NCBI RefSeq assembly: GCF_000422085.1
Contig: NC_021741.1
Coordinates: 5,084,001-5,148,000 of the forward strand
Reading direction: 5' to 3'
Length of the DNA: 64,000 nucleotides
Source of the DNA: Serratia liquefaciens ATCC 27592
Lineage (GTDB): Bacteria; Pseudomonadota; Gammaproteobacteria; Enterobacterales; Enterobacteriaceae
The notes below the pieces were generated by a model. The model ran no database searches. It saw only the letters and a list, made by a program, of their open reading frames with translations, and had not been told where the DNA came from. Position 1 is the stretch's first letter. Each line of letters opens with the position of its first letter. The translations under genes were made by a program, and so were the position numbers. Of the stretch, positions 26,080 through 35,051 are shown in pieces.

Positions 26080-27318
26080 ATGCAACTACTCAAAGAAACC
26101 ACACCGCACCCTGTCTTCAGTTATCTGATCTATTTGGGATGCGCTATCGCGTTTTGTACTATCCCCTTCGGTTCCGACACCGGGCGCAATCTTTTTTATG
26201 TCGCCAGCTATATCTCATTTATCGCCGTGTGTTTAAACCTGAAGTATTACTTTAAAAACAAAAAAAACCTTATCGTACCCGTTCTGTTTTTCTGCGTAGG
26301 CATGGGGAGCATTTTCTGGTTGCAGCACTTTAAACAACCAGGCGATTACATCAATATCTACCGCTCATACATGTCGACCGGCAAGTTGCAGATCGCCACC
26401 GCCTTTATTCTGCTGATTGCGTTAAATGAACGCCTTTGCATGCAACGCGCCTTTATTGTTATTGCGTTGGTGACTGGTATTGCGGTCAACGGTTATTCCC
26501 TTTATCAGGGCTTGTGGCTGGATATTGGCCGCGTAGAGATTAACTTCGATCGCGCTACCGTTGCCGCCTATTTGATTACCGCCATCAATCTGGTCATGCT
26601 GCAGGCAATTCTGATGCTGCGAACGAAATACCGCATTCCGCTGTATATCATCGGCTTTCTGGTCACCTTATCCACGCTGGTGCTGACCGGCACCCGGGCG
26701 GCGATGCTGGTCTACCCGGTCGCGGTAGGCCTGTCGATACTGGCGACGAAAAACCTGATTTCCCATAAGCACAAAATCCTGCTGATAGCTTCAGTACCTT
26801 TATTGTTGGTCGCCTGCGGGTTCATCTTTAAACCACAAATTGAACAGCGTATTGCCGATTTTAAAACCAACATACAGCAAGCGAATAATCCAGAAATCGA
26901 CAATTCCATTATGTCACGCCTTACGATGCAAATAATCGGGGTGCGTACCGGAAACCTGGCCCCGTTGGGACAATCGGCAGAACAGCGCGGAGAGGAAATC
27001 AAAGCTATAGTTGCCAAGCAGCCCGAACTGTATGGCGTAATGCCTTATATCAATGTTCATATGCACAATGAGCTGCTGGAGACCTACTCGCTCAAAGGCG
27101 TCTGGGGGGCCCTGTTTTTACTGGCGCTCTACATCGGCCTATTTGTTTCCTCATTAAAGCCTCACCGCAATGCACTGTTGCTGGGTGTGACCTTCAGCCT
27201 GTTTGTTTATGGGCTCAGTGACGTCATATTCTTTAGTACTGAAGGTACGGCGATTTTTTGCCTGGCGATCGTTGCCAGCGTGCTTTCAGTGAAAAAAACG
27301 TCGGTCGCTCAGGATTAA
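26080..27318 (+). CDS. waaL: O-antigen ligase
   Basis: WaaL joins undecaprenyl-linked O-antigen to the lipid A-core on the periplasmic side of the inner membrane. The 412-residue protein is highly hydrophobic, with about ten or more membrane segments. It has the periplasmic ligase motif HNELLETYSLKGVWG near residue 328, fitting H[NSQ]-x9-G-x2-G. The long loop before it (residues about 255-325) is polar and rich in Asn and Gln. WaaL proteins diverge strongly between strains. The coding sequence looks more AT-rich than the flanking core genes, which suggests exchange. Confidence 0.88.
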   Translation: MQLLKETTPHPVFSYLIYLGCAIAFCTIPFGSDTGRNLFYVASYISFIAVCLNLKYYFKNKKNLIVPVLFFCVGMGSIFWLQHFKQPGDYINIYRSYMSTGKLQIATAFILLIALNERLCMQRAFIVIALVTGIAVNGYSLYQGLWLDIGRVEINFDRATVAAYLITAINLVMLQAILMLRTKYRIPLYIIGFLVTLSTLVLTGTRAAMLVYPVAVGLSILATKNLISHKHKILLIASVPLLLVACGFIFKPQIEQRIADFKTNIQQANNPEIDNSIMSRLTMQIIGVRTGNLAPLGQSAEQRGEEIKAIVAKQPELYGVMPYINVHMHNELLETYSLKGVWGALFLLALYIGLFVSSLKPHRNALLLGVTFSLFVYGLSDVIFFSTEGTAIFCLAIVASVLSVKKTSVAQD

Positions 27319-27322
27319 TCTC

Positions 27323-28306
27323 ATGAACTCATCGCCGCCTCTGCTCAGCGTTATCGTGCCATTTTACAACAACGAAAATTTCGTCGTTGCCAGCCTGAGC
27401 TCGCTGTTTAACCAGATCGGCGATGATATCGAGGTGGTCATCATTGATGACGGCTCGACCGACAATTCCGCCTCGCTGGTGCGCCAACTGTTAGCCGAAC
27501 GCCGGCATCCCCAGGTGGTCTTTATTTCGCAAGAAAATAGCGGTATCGCCCACGCCCGCAACGTCGGTTTGCAGCTGGCTACCGGGCGCTATGTCACCTT
27601 CCTCGACGGCGACGACTTGCTGAGCAGCGACTATCTGTCCATTCTGCGGCCACTGCTGCTGGCAAACGAAGACGACCTGATCGATTTTAATTATCAGAAG
27701 TTTGCTGACAGTCCGCCGGAACAGCCTGTTGGCCTCGCGATCCGCAGCAGCACTTATGACTTTGCTGGCCAGGGCCTGGCCTGTCTTACCCCGTTATTTT
27801 CCCACTCAATGTGGCACCTGTGGAGCCGTGTCTATCGACGCTCATTGTTGGAAGGTGACCGATTCGAAGACGGCCGACGCTATGAAGATGTCATTTTCAC
27901 GCCTTTTCAATATTTCAAAACGCGCAAAATTACTCATCTCGACCACGTGCTCTATTTCTATCGAGATAACAGTCAGGGGATCACCCGCAATATCAAACCC
28001 AAGGATATTGAGGACATGCTTTTTGCGACGGGGAAAATGTTGAGTTTTGTCGAACAGCACCGAGATGACGAGCCACTGCGGCAGCTGGCGGCTCTGATGC
28101 TCGGGAACTGTTTTTCAGAAATCAGAGCGATGTCGAAAGCGCTGTACGGTTACTATCACTATGAGCCGGAAACACTACGTACCTTCAAACGCCTGGCTGA
28201 AGCCTGTAGCAACAGCGGCGTACCGCGAAAAAAGATCCGGCAAATGCGGTACGCACGTGTGGACACCTGGCTGTCAAAAATGCGCTGGCAACTGAAAAAG
28301 CGCTAA
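27323..28306 (+). CDS. GT2-family glycosyltransferase, LPS outer core
   Basis: This 327-residue protein has an N-terminal GT-A domain of family GT2. It starts LLSVIVPFYNNENFVVASL and carries VVIIDDGSTDNSASLV near residue 40. The DXD-type metal site is in VTFLDGDDLLSSDYL near residue 90, and a catalytic ED pair lies in RRYEDVIFTPF near residue 190. The basic C-terminus (MRWQLKKR) may touch the membrane. It is the last gene of the hldD-to-here plus-strand run and converges with a GT9 gene one base away. Sugar specificity is unknown. Confidence 0.85.
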   Translation: MNSSPPLLSVIVPFYNNENFVVASLSSLFNQIGDDIEVVIIDDGSTDNSASLVRQLLAERRHPQVVFISQENSGIAHARNVGLQLATGRYVTFLDGDDLLSSDYLSILRPLLLANEDDLIDFNYQKFADSPPEQPVGLAIRSSTYDFAGQGLACLTPLFSHSMWHLWSRVYRRSLLEGDRFEDGRRYEDVIFTPFQYFKTRKITHLDHVLYFYRDNSQGITRNIKPKDIEDMLFATGKMLSFVEQHRDDEPLRQLAALMLGNCFSEIRAMSKALYGYYHYEPETLRTFKRLAEACSNSGVPRKKIRQMRYARVDTWLSKMRWQLKKR

Positions 28307-28307
28307 C

Positions 28308-29405
28308 TCACTCTTTATTCAGCGATAAATGATCCACCACTTCAGCGTAAATACGCTGTGGTTGGATCACGCCCATAGGGCTTTCAGCCTCCAGCGGCAT
28401 AGTATAGCCGGTACGGGAAACCTGAATGATCCGATGCAGCTCCGGATCCTGAATCGGTCCGGTAGAACGCGAATCCGCGGTGACAAACAGGCTGATGGTT
28501 TTTACCTTCAGCGCCACGGCTAAATGCAGTGGGCCGGTATCGCCGGTGACCAACACATGGAAGCTGTCGATCAGCGTCAGCAACGCCTGCAACCCCGTTT
28601 TGCCGATGCGGTTGTCTACACACTCCCGGGTTTGAGGGCTAACCTGGCTCAGAAACTGCTGCGCTTTCCCTTCGTCGAAAGGCCCGCCAATCAGTACGAT
28701 GCGCACATTGGCATGCTTGGCCACCAGCTCATCGGCCAACCGGGCAAAATGCGATACCGGCCAACAGCGCGATTCGGTAGAAGCGCCCAACTGAAAGCCT
28801 ATCGTACAGTGCTCGCTGCTTTTGACGCCCGGTTGATACGGCGCGGGAATTTCCATGGTGGGATCGTCGCTGCGGCAACCCAAAATGGAAATCAGCTCCA
28901 ACTTGCGGCGAATAAAATGGCCGTAGTAATGGAAGATATAGTTGGTCAACCAAGGTTCCAGCCCGCAAATTCCAGAGCTGTAGTTATCCCGGATAATGTA
29001 TTTAGCCCCGGATAAGACGGCGCTGATAATGTCGTACGGCAGATGTGAGTGCAGGATCAGCGCCAAATCCGGCTGATGTTCGCGCAGCGATTTCAACAGC
29101 GGACGTAGACTTTTGATTTTGCTGTCCCAATACACCACGCGATCGTAGTAGCGGCCGTTTTCCACCAGCTCCTGATTCTTCTTGTGAACCACCAGAGTAA
29201 TATGCGCGTTCGGATAGCGTTCACGCATCGCCCGCAGCGCAGGCGTGTTAAACATAAAGTCGCCCAACGCCGTCGTGGAATAGATGACGATATTGTCAAA
29301 TTGAAGCCGACTGTCGAAAGTCGCCTTATCCTGGAAACGGCCGGACTTTGCGGTATAACGTCGCAAAAACCAATCCGCGACCTTAATTTTCCATTTTTTC
29401 GACAT
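28308..29405 (-). CDS. GT9-family (heptosyltransferase-like) glycosyltransferase
   Basis: This 365-residue GT9 protein resembles core heptosyltransferases. It has IVIYSTTALGDFMFNTPALR near residue 35, where the usual catalytic Asp after GD-type glycine is retained, and FQLGASTESRCWP near residue 205. The donor motif is LVTGDTGPLHLAVALKVK near residue 290. It lies on the minus strand, opposite to the rest of the core operon, one base after the deacetylase gene. It is therefore probably co-transcribed with that gene from within the cluster. It is distinct from waaF, waaC and waaQ; the acceptor is unknown. Confidence 0.82.
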   Translation of the reverse strand: MSKKWKIKVADWFLRRYTAKSGRFQDKATFDSRLQFDNIVIYSTTALGDFMFNTPALRAMRERYPNAHITLVVHKKNQELVENGRYYDRVVYWDSKIKSLRPLLKSLREHQPDLALILHSHLPYDIISAVLSGAKYIIRDNYSSGICGLEPWLTNYIFHYYGHFIRRKLELISILGCRSDDPTMEIPAPYQPGVKSSEHCTIGFQLGASTESRCWPVSHFARLADELVAKHANVRIVLIGGPFDEGKAQQFLSQVSPQTRECVDNRIGKTGLQALLTLIDSFHVLVTGDTGPLHLAVALKVKTISLFVTADSRSTGPIQDPELHRIIQVSRTGYTMPLEAESPMGVIQPQRIYAEVVDHLSLNKE

Positions 29406-29406
29406 G

Positions 29407-30363
29407 TCAGTTCACTTTAAGTTGATAATACTCGGCCAGCGTCATGCCAACCGTACGCTGCTGCAGCCAGGCGAACAGCTGCTCTAAATCACGGTACAAC
29501 ACTTCAATATCCTGTTCGGTCTTAAAGGTTGGGCTGCCACCCGGCATAAACTCGGAAGAGTGGAGCATAAATTCCACGTAATCATGCCCCTGCGCCAAAC
29601 AGCGCTCAGCTACCCGCTTCATTTTTTCCAGGTTTCCGCCGCTTGGGCGCAGCCAGTTGACCGACGGCGAACGTTGTTTGCCACGCAGCCGATCGTAACC
29701 CTGCTTCAGCGTATTCATCAGCGCAGAATGCTTATATTGAATGCTCATCGGCACTTCCAGCAGCGAGGACGCGCCCGCTTTGGCGATATTTTCCGGATCG
29801 ATAAAATAAGCCTGCGATGGGAAATGGCGATAGTCCGTGCCGCCGTTACCCTGCGGGTTGCCCGGTGAGTACTGCCAGTTAACGCGCGGCGTAACCGAGC
29901 AATCCACCTGATAACCATACTCCAGCAGCAAGGCGGCATAGTATTCGTTAAACGCCCAACGCCCGGCGCGATGGCTGAGCATTTTTGTCTGGAAGCTGTC
30001 TTCCAACAGTTTGGTCATGTGATCGACCTTGGCGCGGATTTGCTCGGCCGGGTATTCGATCAGATAGGGTTTGTGTCGCCAGTCATCTTCGGTCAACGGC
30101 GTCAGCGGCGGGCTGTTCCAGGCATGCAGATGCATTCCCACTTCGCCGGTACCGCGAGCAATCACATCGCGAGCGAACTCGACATATTCTGCATCCATCG
30201 CCATTTCATAGTTGGTGAGGTACACCGGCTTAAAGCCATATTTCTCACACAGCGCCTGAAAGCGCGGCAAAAAGCGCGTGTTATCGGTCGAAATGCGATC
30301 GTGGTTTTGCCACAGATTGTCGCCTTCGGTATCAATGGTGATGAGAAATGCCGGTTTGGTCAT
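29407..30363 (-). CDS. Polysaccharide deacetylase-family protein, probable LPS core sugar deacetylase
   Basis: This 318-residue protein has the NodB/polysaccharide deacetylase pattern: LITIDTEGDN at residues 7-16 with the metal-binding Asp pair, HLHAWN near residue 88, and LSHRAGRWAFNEYYA near residue 135. There is no signal peptide, so it would act in the cytosol. In Klebsiella and Serratia cores a cytosolic deacetylase (WabN) turns a GlcNAc into GlcN; this is a candidate for that role but I cannot prove orthology. The ATG at 30363 is used because the only longer start is a TTG. It leads a two-gene minus-strand unit with the GT9 gene. Confidence 0.82.
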   Translation of the reverse strand: MTKPAFLITIDTEGDNLWQNHDRISTDNTRFLPRFQALCEKYGFKPVYLTNYEMAMDAEYVEFARDVIARGTGEVGMHLHAWNSPPLTPLTEDDWRHKPYLIEYPAEQIRAKVDHMTKLLEDSFQTKMLSHRAGRWAFNEYYAALLLEYGYQVDCSVTPRVNWQYSPGNPQGNGGTDYRHFPSQAYFIDPENIAKAGASSLLEVPMSIQYKHSALMNTLKQGYDRLRGKQRSPSVNWLRPSGGNLEKMKRVAERCLAQGHDYVEFMLHSSEFMPGGSPTFKTEQDIEVLYRDLEQLFAWLQQRTVGMTLAEYYQLKVN

Positions 30364-30574
30364 AAATATCGGGCCTGATATCAACAGAATGCATTATGTT
30401 ACGCAGGGCGTTTCGCCAGGGCAAACGACTTTAGTGCCTGGTTTTGACAACGTTGAAGACATTTTGTCACTTCCCAAGGCGATTTTTTCTCTTCACGGCA
30501 AGAAAACCGTGCAACAGTAGCCACATGCGATCGGGTCATTTAGAATCAAAGATTGGTTTCCCTGAAAGCGACTC

Positions 30575-31657
30575 ATGATGAACGACGCGCCAGCCCTTGC
30601 TCCTGATACCTCGATACAGCGTATTTTGATCGTTAAACTTCGCCACCACGGCGACATGTTGCTGATCACGCCGGTCATCAATACCCTGCAGCAAAACTAC
30701 CCGCAGGCGCAGATCGACGTACTGCTGTATAAAGAAACCCAGGAAATGCTGGTCAGCCATCCGGCCTTGTCGAACGTCTTCGTGATCGATCGTCAATGGA
30801 AAAAACAGGGTACGAAAGCGCACCTGAGTCATGAACTGAATCTGATCCGACAGCTTAAGGCCCGGCATTACGATCTGGTGGTCAACCTGGCCGATCAGTG
30901 GCGCAGCGCTATTCTCGCCCGGCTGACCGGTGCACGTATCCGGCTGGGGTTCGATTTCCCCAAGCGTCAGGGCTTCTTATGGCGGCACTGCCACACGCAT
31001 TTGGTACCGGTCAGCGATCATGCCCGGTTGCACACCGTTGAACAAAACCTGTCGCTGTTACAGCCGCTTGGCCTGCCAGGCGTCAGTCAGCAGGTCACCA
31101 TGAGCTATCCATCGCAGGACTGGCAAGCCTGCGAGCAACTGTTGCAGCAACAGGGCATTACCGGCGATTACATTGTGGTGCAACCCACTTCCCGCTGGTT
31201 CTTCAAATGCTGGAGCGGAGAAAAAATGGCCGCCACCATCAGCGCGTTGCAGGCCGACGGTCACTCATTGGTGATCACCTCTGGCCCGGATCCAAAAGAA
31301 CGCGAAATGGTGGCGCGCATTCTGGCGCTCTGTCCGCCACAGGGCGTAGTGTCCCTGGCTGGGCAACTGACGCTGCGGCAACTGGCCGCCCTGATCGACC
31401 ACGCAAAACTGTTTATCGGCGTAGATTCGGTGCCTATGCACATGGCCGCCGCGCTGCAGACCCCTTGCGTCGCGCTGTTTGGCCCTTCCAAGCTGGTGTT
31501 CTGGCGTCCATGGCAGGTCATTGGCCATGTGATATGGGCCGGTGATTATGGCACCTTGCCCGATCCAGACGCCATTGATACCGGCACCGATGAACGTTAT
31601 CTGGACCTTATTCCTACAGACGCGGTGATTGCAGCCGCGCGGAGCACGCTGGCATGA
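30575..31657 (+). CDS. waaQ: Putative LPS core heptosyltransferase III
   Basis: WaaQ adds the branching third heptose to heptose II of the inner core. The 360-residue GT9 protein shows RILIVKLRHHGDMLLITPV near residue 16, LVVNLADQWRSAILARLTGA near residue 97, QPTSRWFFKCW near residue 200, and the donor motif FIGVDSVPMHMAAALQTPC near residue 280. A second ATG one codon downstream is an alternative start. It is divergent from the deacetylase gene and overlaps wabG in ATGA, which makes it the head of a waaQ-wabG-wabH unit. Confidence 0.9.
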   Translation: MMNDAPALAPDTSIQRILIVKLRHHGDMLLITPVINTLQQNYPQAQIDVLLYKETQEMLVSHPALSNVFVIDRQWKKQGTKAHLSHELNLIRQLKARHYDLVVNLADQWRSAILARLTGARIRLGFDFPKRQGFLWRHCHTHLVPVSDHARLHTVEQNLSLLQPLGLPGVSQQVTMSYPSQDWQACEQLLQQQGITGDYIVVQPTSRWFFKCWSGEKMAATISALQADGHSLVITSGPDPKEREMVARILALCPPQGVVSLAGQLTLRQLAALIDHAKLFIGVDSVPMHMAAALQTPCVALFGPSKLVFWRPWQVIGHVIWAGDYGTLPDPDAIDTGTDERYLDLIPTDAVIAAARSTLA

Positions 31658-32781
31658 AAGCATTTCGTTTGGCGATCGTTCGCCAAAAATACCGCCCGGA
31701 CGGTGGAGCTGAGCGTTTCGTCTCACGCGCCCTGGAGGCGCTGGAACAGCAGGACCTGGATCTTAACGTCATCACCCGCGAATGGCAGGGTGATGCCAAC
31801 CCGAACTGGCACATTCACCTGTGCAATCCGCTGAAATTTGGCCGCATCAGCCGTGAACGCGGCTTTGCCGATGCGGCCAGAGCCCTGTGGCAAAAGGAAC
31901 GCTTCGATTTGGTGCAAAGCCATGAGCGCATTCCGGGCTGCGATATTTATCGCGCCGGCGATGGCGTACATCGCCGCTGGTTATTGCAGCGGGCGCGCCT
32001 GCTGCCGGAATGGCGCCGCAAGTGGCTGTTCTCCAACCGCTACCACCGCTACGTTATGTGTGCGGAACGGGCGATGTACGCCGCTCCGGAGCTGAAAGCG
32101 GTCATCTGCAACGCCGAAATGATTAAACAGGAAATCATCGATGATTTCGGCGTTCCCGCCGATAAAATTACGGTGATCTACAACGCCATTGATAATCAAA
32201 AATTTCTGCCCGCCAATGCCGAACAGCGACAGCAGCTACGTCAGCAATACCAGATCCCGCAACAGGCGCACTGCCTGATTTTTGTCGGCTCAGGTTTTGA
32301 ACGCAAGGGGCTGGCCGCCGCCATTCGCGCCGTCGCGGCCACTGACAGCTATCTGCTGGTAGTAGGCAAGGATAAGGCTGAAAAACGCTATCAGGCGCTG
32401 GCGCAGTCGCTCGGTTGCAGCGAACGGGTCCGGTTTATGGGAGTGCAGAAACAAACGCTGCCCTTCTACCAGGCCGCCGATGCGCTGTTATTACCGACGT
32501 TGTACGACCCGTTCCCCAATGTGATTCTGGAAGCCATGTCCTGTGGCCTTCCGGTGATCTCCAGCACCACCTGTGGCGGTGCCGAGTTTATCACTCAGGG
32601 GCAAAATGGGTTTGTGACCGATGCCCTCGACGTACCGGCGCTGATCGAGGCGATCAGCGCGTTGCCACGTCAGGCTCAGGGTTCCACCATGGGTGAAGCC
32701 GCAAGATTACGTATCATGTCGGCTACCCCGGCACACCTGTCGGAACAGCTGATATCCCTTTATAACCGGCTGCTGGATTAA
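31654..32781 (+). CDS. wabG: GT4 glycosyltransferase, WabG/RfaG-like
   Basis: This 375-residue GT4 enzyme resembles RfaG and, by position, WabG of Serratia and Klebsiella, which adds galacturonic acid to heptose II. Motifs are the glycine loop RPDGGAERFVSRALEAL at residues 14-30, FVGSGFERKGLAAAIRA near residue 210, and the donor site LYDPFPNVILEAMSCGLPV near residue 288. It overlaps waaQ in ATGA and is followed two bases later by the wabH-like gene. The exact sugar is inferred from gene order. Confidence 0.78.
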   Translation: MKAFRLAIVRQKYRPDGGAERFVSRALEALEQQDLDLNVITREWQGDANPNWHIHLCNPLKFGRISRERGFADAARALWQKERFDLVQSHERIPGCDIYRAGDGVHRRWLLQRARLLPEWRRKWLFSNRYHRYVMCAERAMYAAPELKAVICNAEMIKQEIIDDFGVPADKITVIYNAIDNQKFLPANAEQRQQLRQQYQIPQQAHCLIFVGSGFERKGLAAAIRAVAATDSYLLVVGKDKAEKRYQALAQSLGCSERVRFMGVQKQTLPFYQAADALLLPTLYDPFPNVILEAMSCGLPVISSTTCGGAEFITQGQNGFVTDALDVPALIEAISALPRQAQGSTMGEAARLRIMSATPAHLSEQLISLYNRLLD

Positions 32782-32783
32782 CT

Positions 32784-33880
32784 ATGCGTATTCTGATGAT
32801 TATCGACGGTCTGCCCGGCGGCGGCGCAGAAAAAGTGGTGCTGACGCTGTGCCAGGGCATGCAGCAAATGGGCAATGACGTCAGTCTGATTTCATTGCGC
32901 GATGTCTGTAACTACCCTATCCCTACCGGCATTCACTACCAGGTGGTGGCGGACAGCAGCCGTTCGCCATGGCGTAAACTGACCGAGCTGTCTCGCCGCG
33001 CCGCCGCGTTGGACAAGGCCATCGCAGATAACGAACGCCAACAGGGCGCCTATGATCTGGTGTTCTCCAACCTGCATAAAACCGATCGCATCGTCAGCCG
33101 CAGCAAACTGCTCTCGTCAGATCGCCTGTGGTTTTGCATTCACGGCATCCTTTCAACCTCTTATCTGGGCCACCGCAAGGGCTGGATCGCTGGTTGAAAC
33201 AGCGAAAAATCGCGGCGGTTTACCAAGGCAGAAATATCGTTGCGGTATCAAAGGCCGTCGGGGACGATTTACAGCGGAACCTGCCGATCCAGCCAAGCAG
33301 ACTGGAAGTGATCAATAATCCGTTCGACATTGCCAGCATCGAGCAGCAGGCGGCAGAGCCCTGCGAGTTGGCGGGCAAAGATTACCTGGTGCACGTTGGG
33401 CGTTTTCATCCGCACAAACGGCACGATCGCCTGCTGAAAGCCTATGCCCAATCAGGTATACAGGCGCCGTTGGCGCTGATCGGCACCGGCAGCGAATCCC
33501 ATATCGCACAGGTGAAGCAACTGGCGAACCAGTTGGGCATTGCCGAGCGCGTGCTGTTTCTCGGCTTCCAGGCCAATCCCTACCCGTTTATTCGCCACGC
33601 ATCCCTGCTGGTGCTGAGCTCCGACAGTGAGGGCTTTGGCAACGTACTGGTTGAAGCGCTGCTGTGCGATACGCCGGTGGTCAGCACCCGTTGCCCGGGC
33701 GGTCCTGCGGAAATTCTGGAAAAAGCGGGAATGGAAAACGCATTGGCGGAGCTCAATGAAAAATCGCTGGCGGAAAAAATGGCGGAAATGTATGCCTCGC
33801 CCCCGGAGATTAATCACCAACAGCTGCTGAGCTATGGGTTACAGCCTATTTGTCAGCAATATTTATCGCTCAAAAAATAA
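32784..33880 (+). pseudogene. wabH: GT4 glycosyltransferase, WabH-like, frameshifted as given
   Basis: The N-terminal part (32784 to about 33180) begins ILMIIDGLPGGGAEKVVLTL, a GT4 glycine loop. It reads to HRKG and then stops in the wrong frame at 33195-33197. The next frame resumes with LDRWLKQRKIAAVYQGRN and carries LVHVGRFHPHKRHDRLL, a GTGSESHIAQVKQL stretch and the donor site SSDSEGFGNVLVEALLCDTPV. The break lies at GGG 33179-33181; one added G restores 365 residues, a normal GT4 length. WabH in related species adds GlcNAc to the GalA laid down by WabG. Sequencing error or a true core-truncating mutation are both possible. Confidence 0.82.
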
Positions 33881-33882
33881 TT

Positions 33883-33910
33883 AAGGCAGGGGAAACCCTG
33901 CCTTATTTTT
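33883..33910. terminator. Terminator after the wabH-like gene
   Basis: AAGGCAGGG, GAAA, CCCTGCCTT followed by ATTTTTAATT, immediately after the wabH stop. It lies between two convergent genes. Confidence 0.88.
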
Positions 33911-33912
33911 AA

Positions 33913-34926
33913 TTAATTGAACGCCTGTATTTTTTCCCACACATCATCAACGGGCACATCAATACAGTCACCCGATTCGGTCTGCAAAATGTGATAGCGG
34001 CCGGACCATGGGTGCCAGGATTCTTTATCCGTATCGCCAAAGAACACCACCATATCTTTATTCAACGCGGCAGCCAGATGCATCTGCCCACCATCGCTGC
34101 ACAACACCCTGTCGCATAAATCAAAACCGGCCAGTAATTCCCGCACCGACGCCGTTGGGTACAGCGCCACACGCTCGTTCTGGCACAGCGCCAAAAGCTG
34201 CTCTGCCCGTTTCTGATCGCCAATATCATCCGGCGTCAGCGTGCCCTGAGGCGACCAAAAAATCAGGACTCCCGTGTTGGGTTCAGCAAGTAAGCGATTG
34301 ATAATTTCAGCATAGCGTTCGATCGGCCAGCGCCGCTTAGGACTGCGGCTGCTGATATGAACGGCACAAATCCGCTCGACCGACGGTAAGCTGGCTTGCA
34401 ACCGCTGCGCTGCCTGTTGACGCTCTTCCGCGGTCAGAAACACCCGCACCGGCGGGATAGGGATGGATTGTTCGGTAATAGCCGAGAGGTAGCTGAAGGT
34501 ATGTTCTACCTGATGTTTTCCGCTGAAATTCGCCTTGCGGAAAGGATGATGAATATCAGGCGTGCCTAAATCTGCACCAATGATATTGCTGACCCCGGCC
34601 ATTTTTGCCAATCGCAGGCTGTACTTGCAGGGTACCGGATTGGCCAGGATGGCCGCGTCGAATTTTATTTTACGCAGCTGAAGAAAAATCATCAGCCGTT
34701 CGAAATAAACCCCCAGCGTGGTTTCATTTTTCGCCTTATGCTTTGCTTTTTTATAGACAAAGACTTTTTCCAGATGCGGGTTATTTTTAACGACATCCTG
34801 GCTAACTTTATTGATTAACAGATAAAGTTTGGCGTCCGGATAGGCAATTTTCACCCCTTCGATCAACGGGGTTGTACAAACAAGATCGCCAATATTGTCA
34901 CGGCGAATAATTAAAATATTCTTCAT
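33913..34926 (-). CDS. GT9-family (heptosyltransferase-like) glycosyltransferase
   Basis: This 337-residue GT9 protein starts MKNILIIRRDNIGDLVCTTP, with the catalytic-type Asp. It has ISSRSPKRRWPIERYAEI near residue 195 and the donor-site VLCSDGGQMHLAAALNKD near residue 275. I chose the ATG at 34926, with AGG at suitable spacing; a longer frame to 34986 is not supported. It lies on the minus strand between wabH and waaA, against the main direction. Its first half looks AT-rich compared with waaA, which suggests a later insertion. Acceptor unknown. Confidence 0.82.
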   Translation of the reverse strand: MKNILIIRRDNIGDLVCTTPLIEGVKIAYPDAKLYLLINKVSQDVVKNNPHLEKVFVYKKAKHKAKNETTLGVYFERLMIFLQLRKIKFDAAILANPVPCKYSLRLAKMAGVSNIIGADLGTPDIHHPFRKANFSGKHQVEHTFSYLSAITEQSIPIPPVRVFLTAEERQQAAQRLQASLPSVERICAVHISSRSPKRRWPIERYAEIINRLLAEPNTGVLIFWSPQGTLTPDDIGDQKRAEQLLALCQNERVALYPTASVRELLAGFDLCDRVLCSDGGQMHLAAALNKDMVVFFGDTDKESWHPWSGRYHILQTESGDCIDVPVDDVWEKIQAFN

Positions 34927-35051
34927 TCCAAGCCTATCAGCGAAATCTCTCGCCTGTTGTCTGAAACTGACACCCAAGGTTACCAAATTAGCGCCTTTCC
35001 CTTCCAGTTATGGTACTATTCTGAATAACCCATATAAATGAAATTGATAGA

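Noticed and set aside
33170..33190. Phase-variable switch in the LPS gene
   Set aside because: The G-run has only three bases (four if repaired), too short for typical slipped-strand phase variation; sequencing error fits better.
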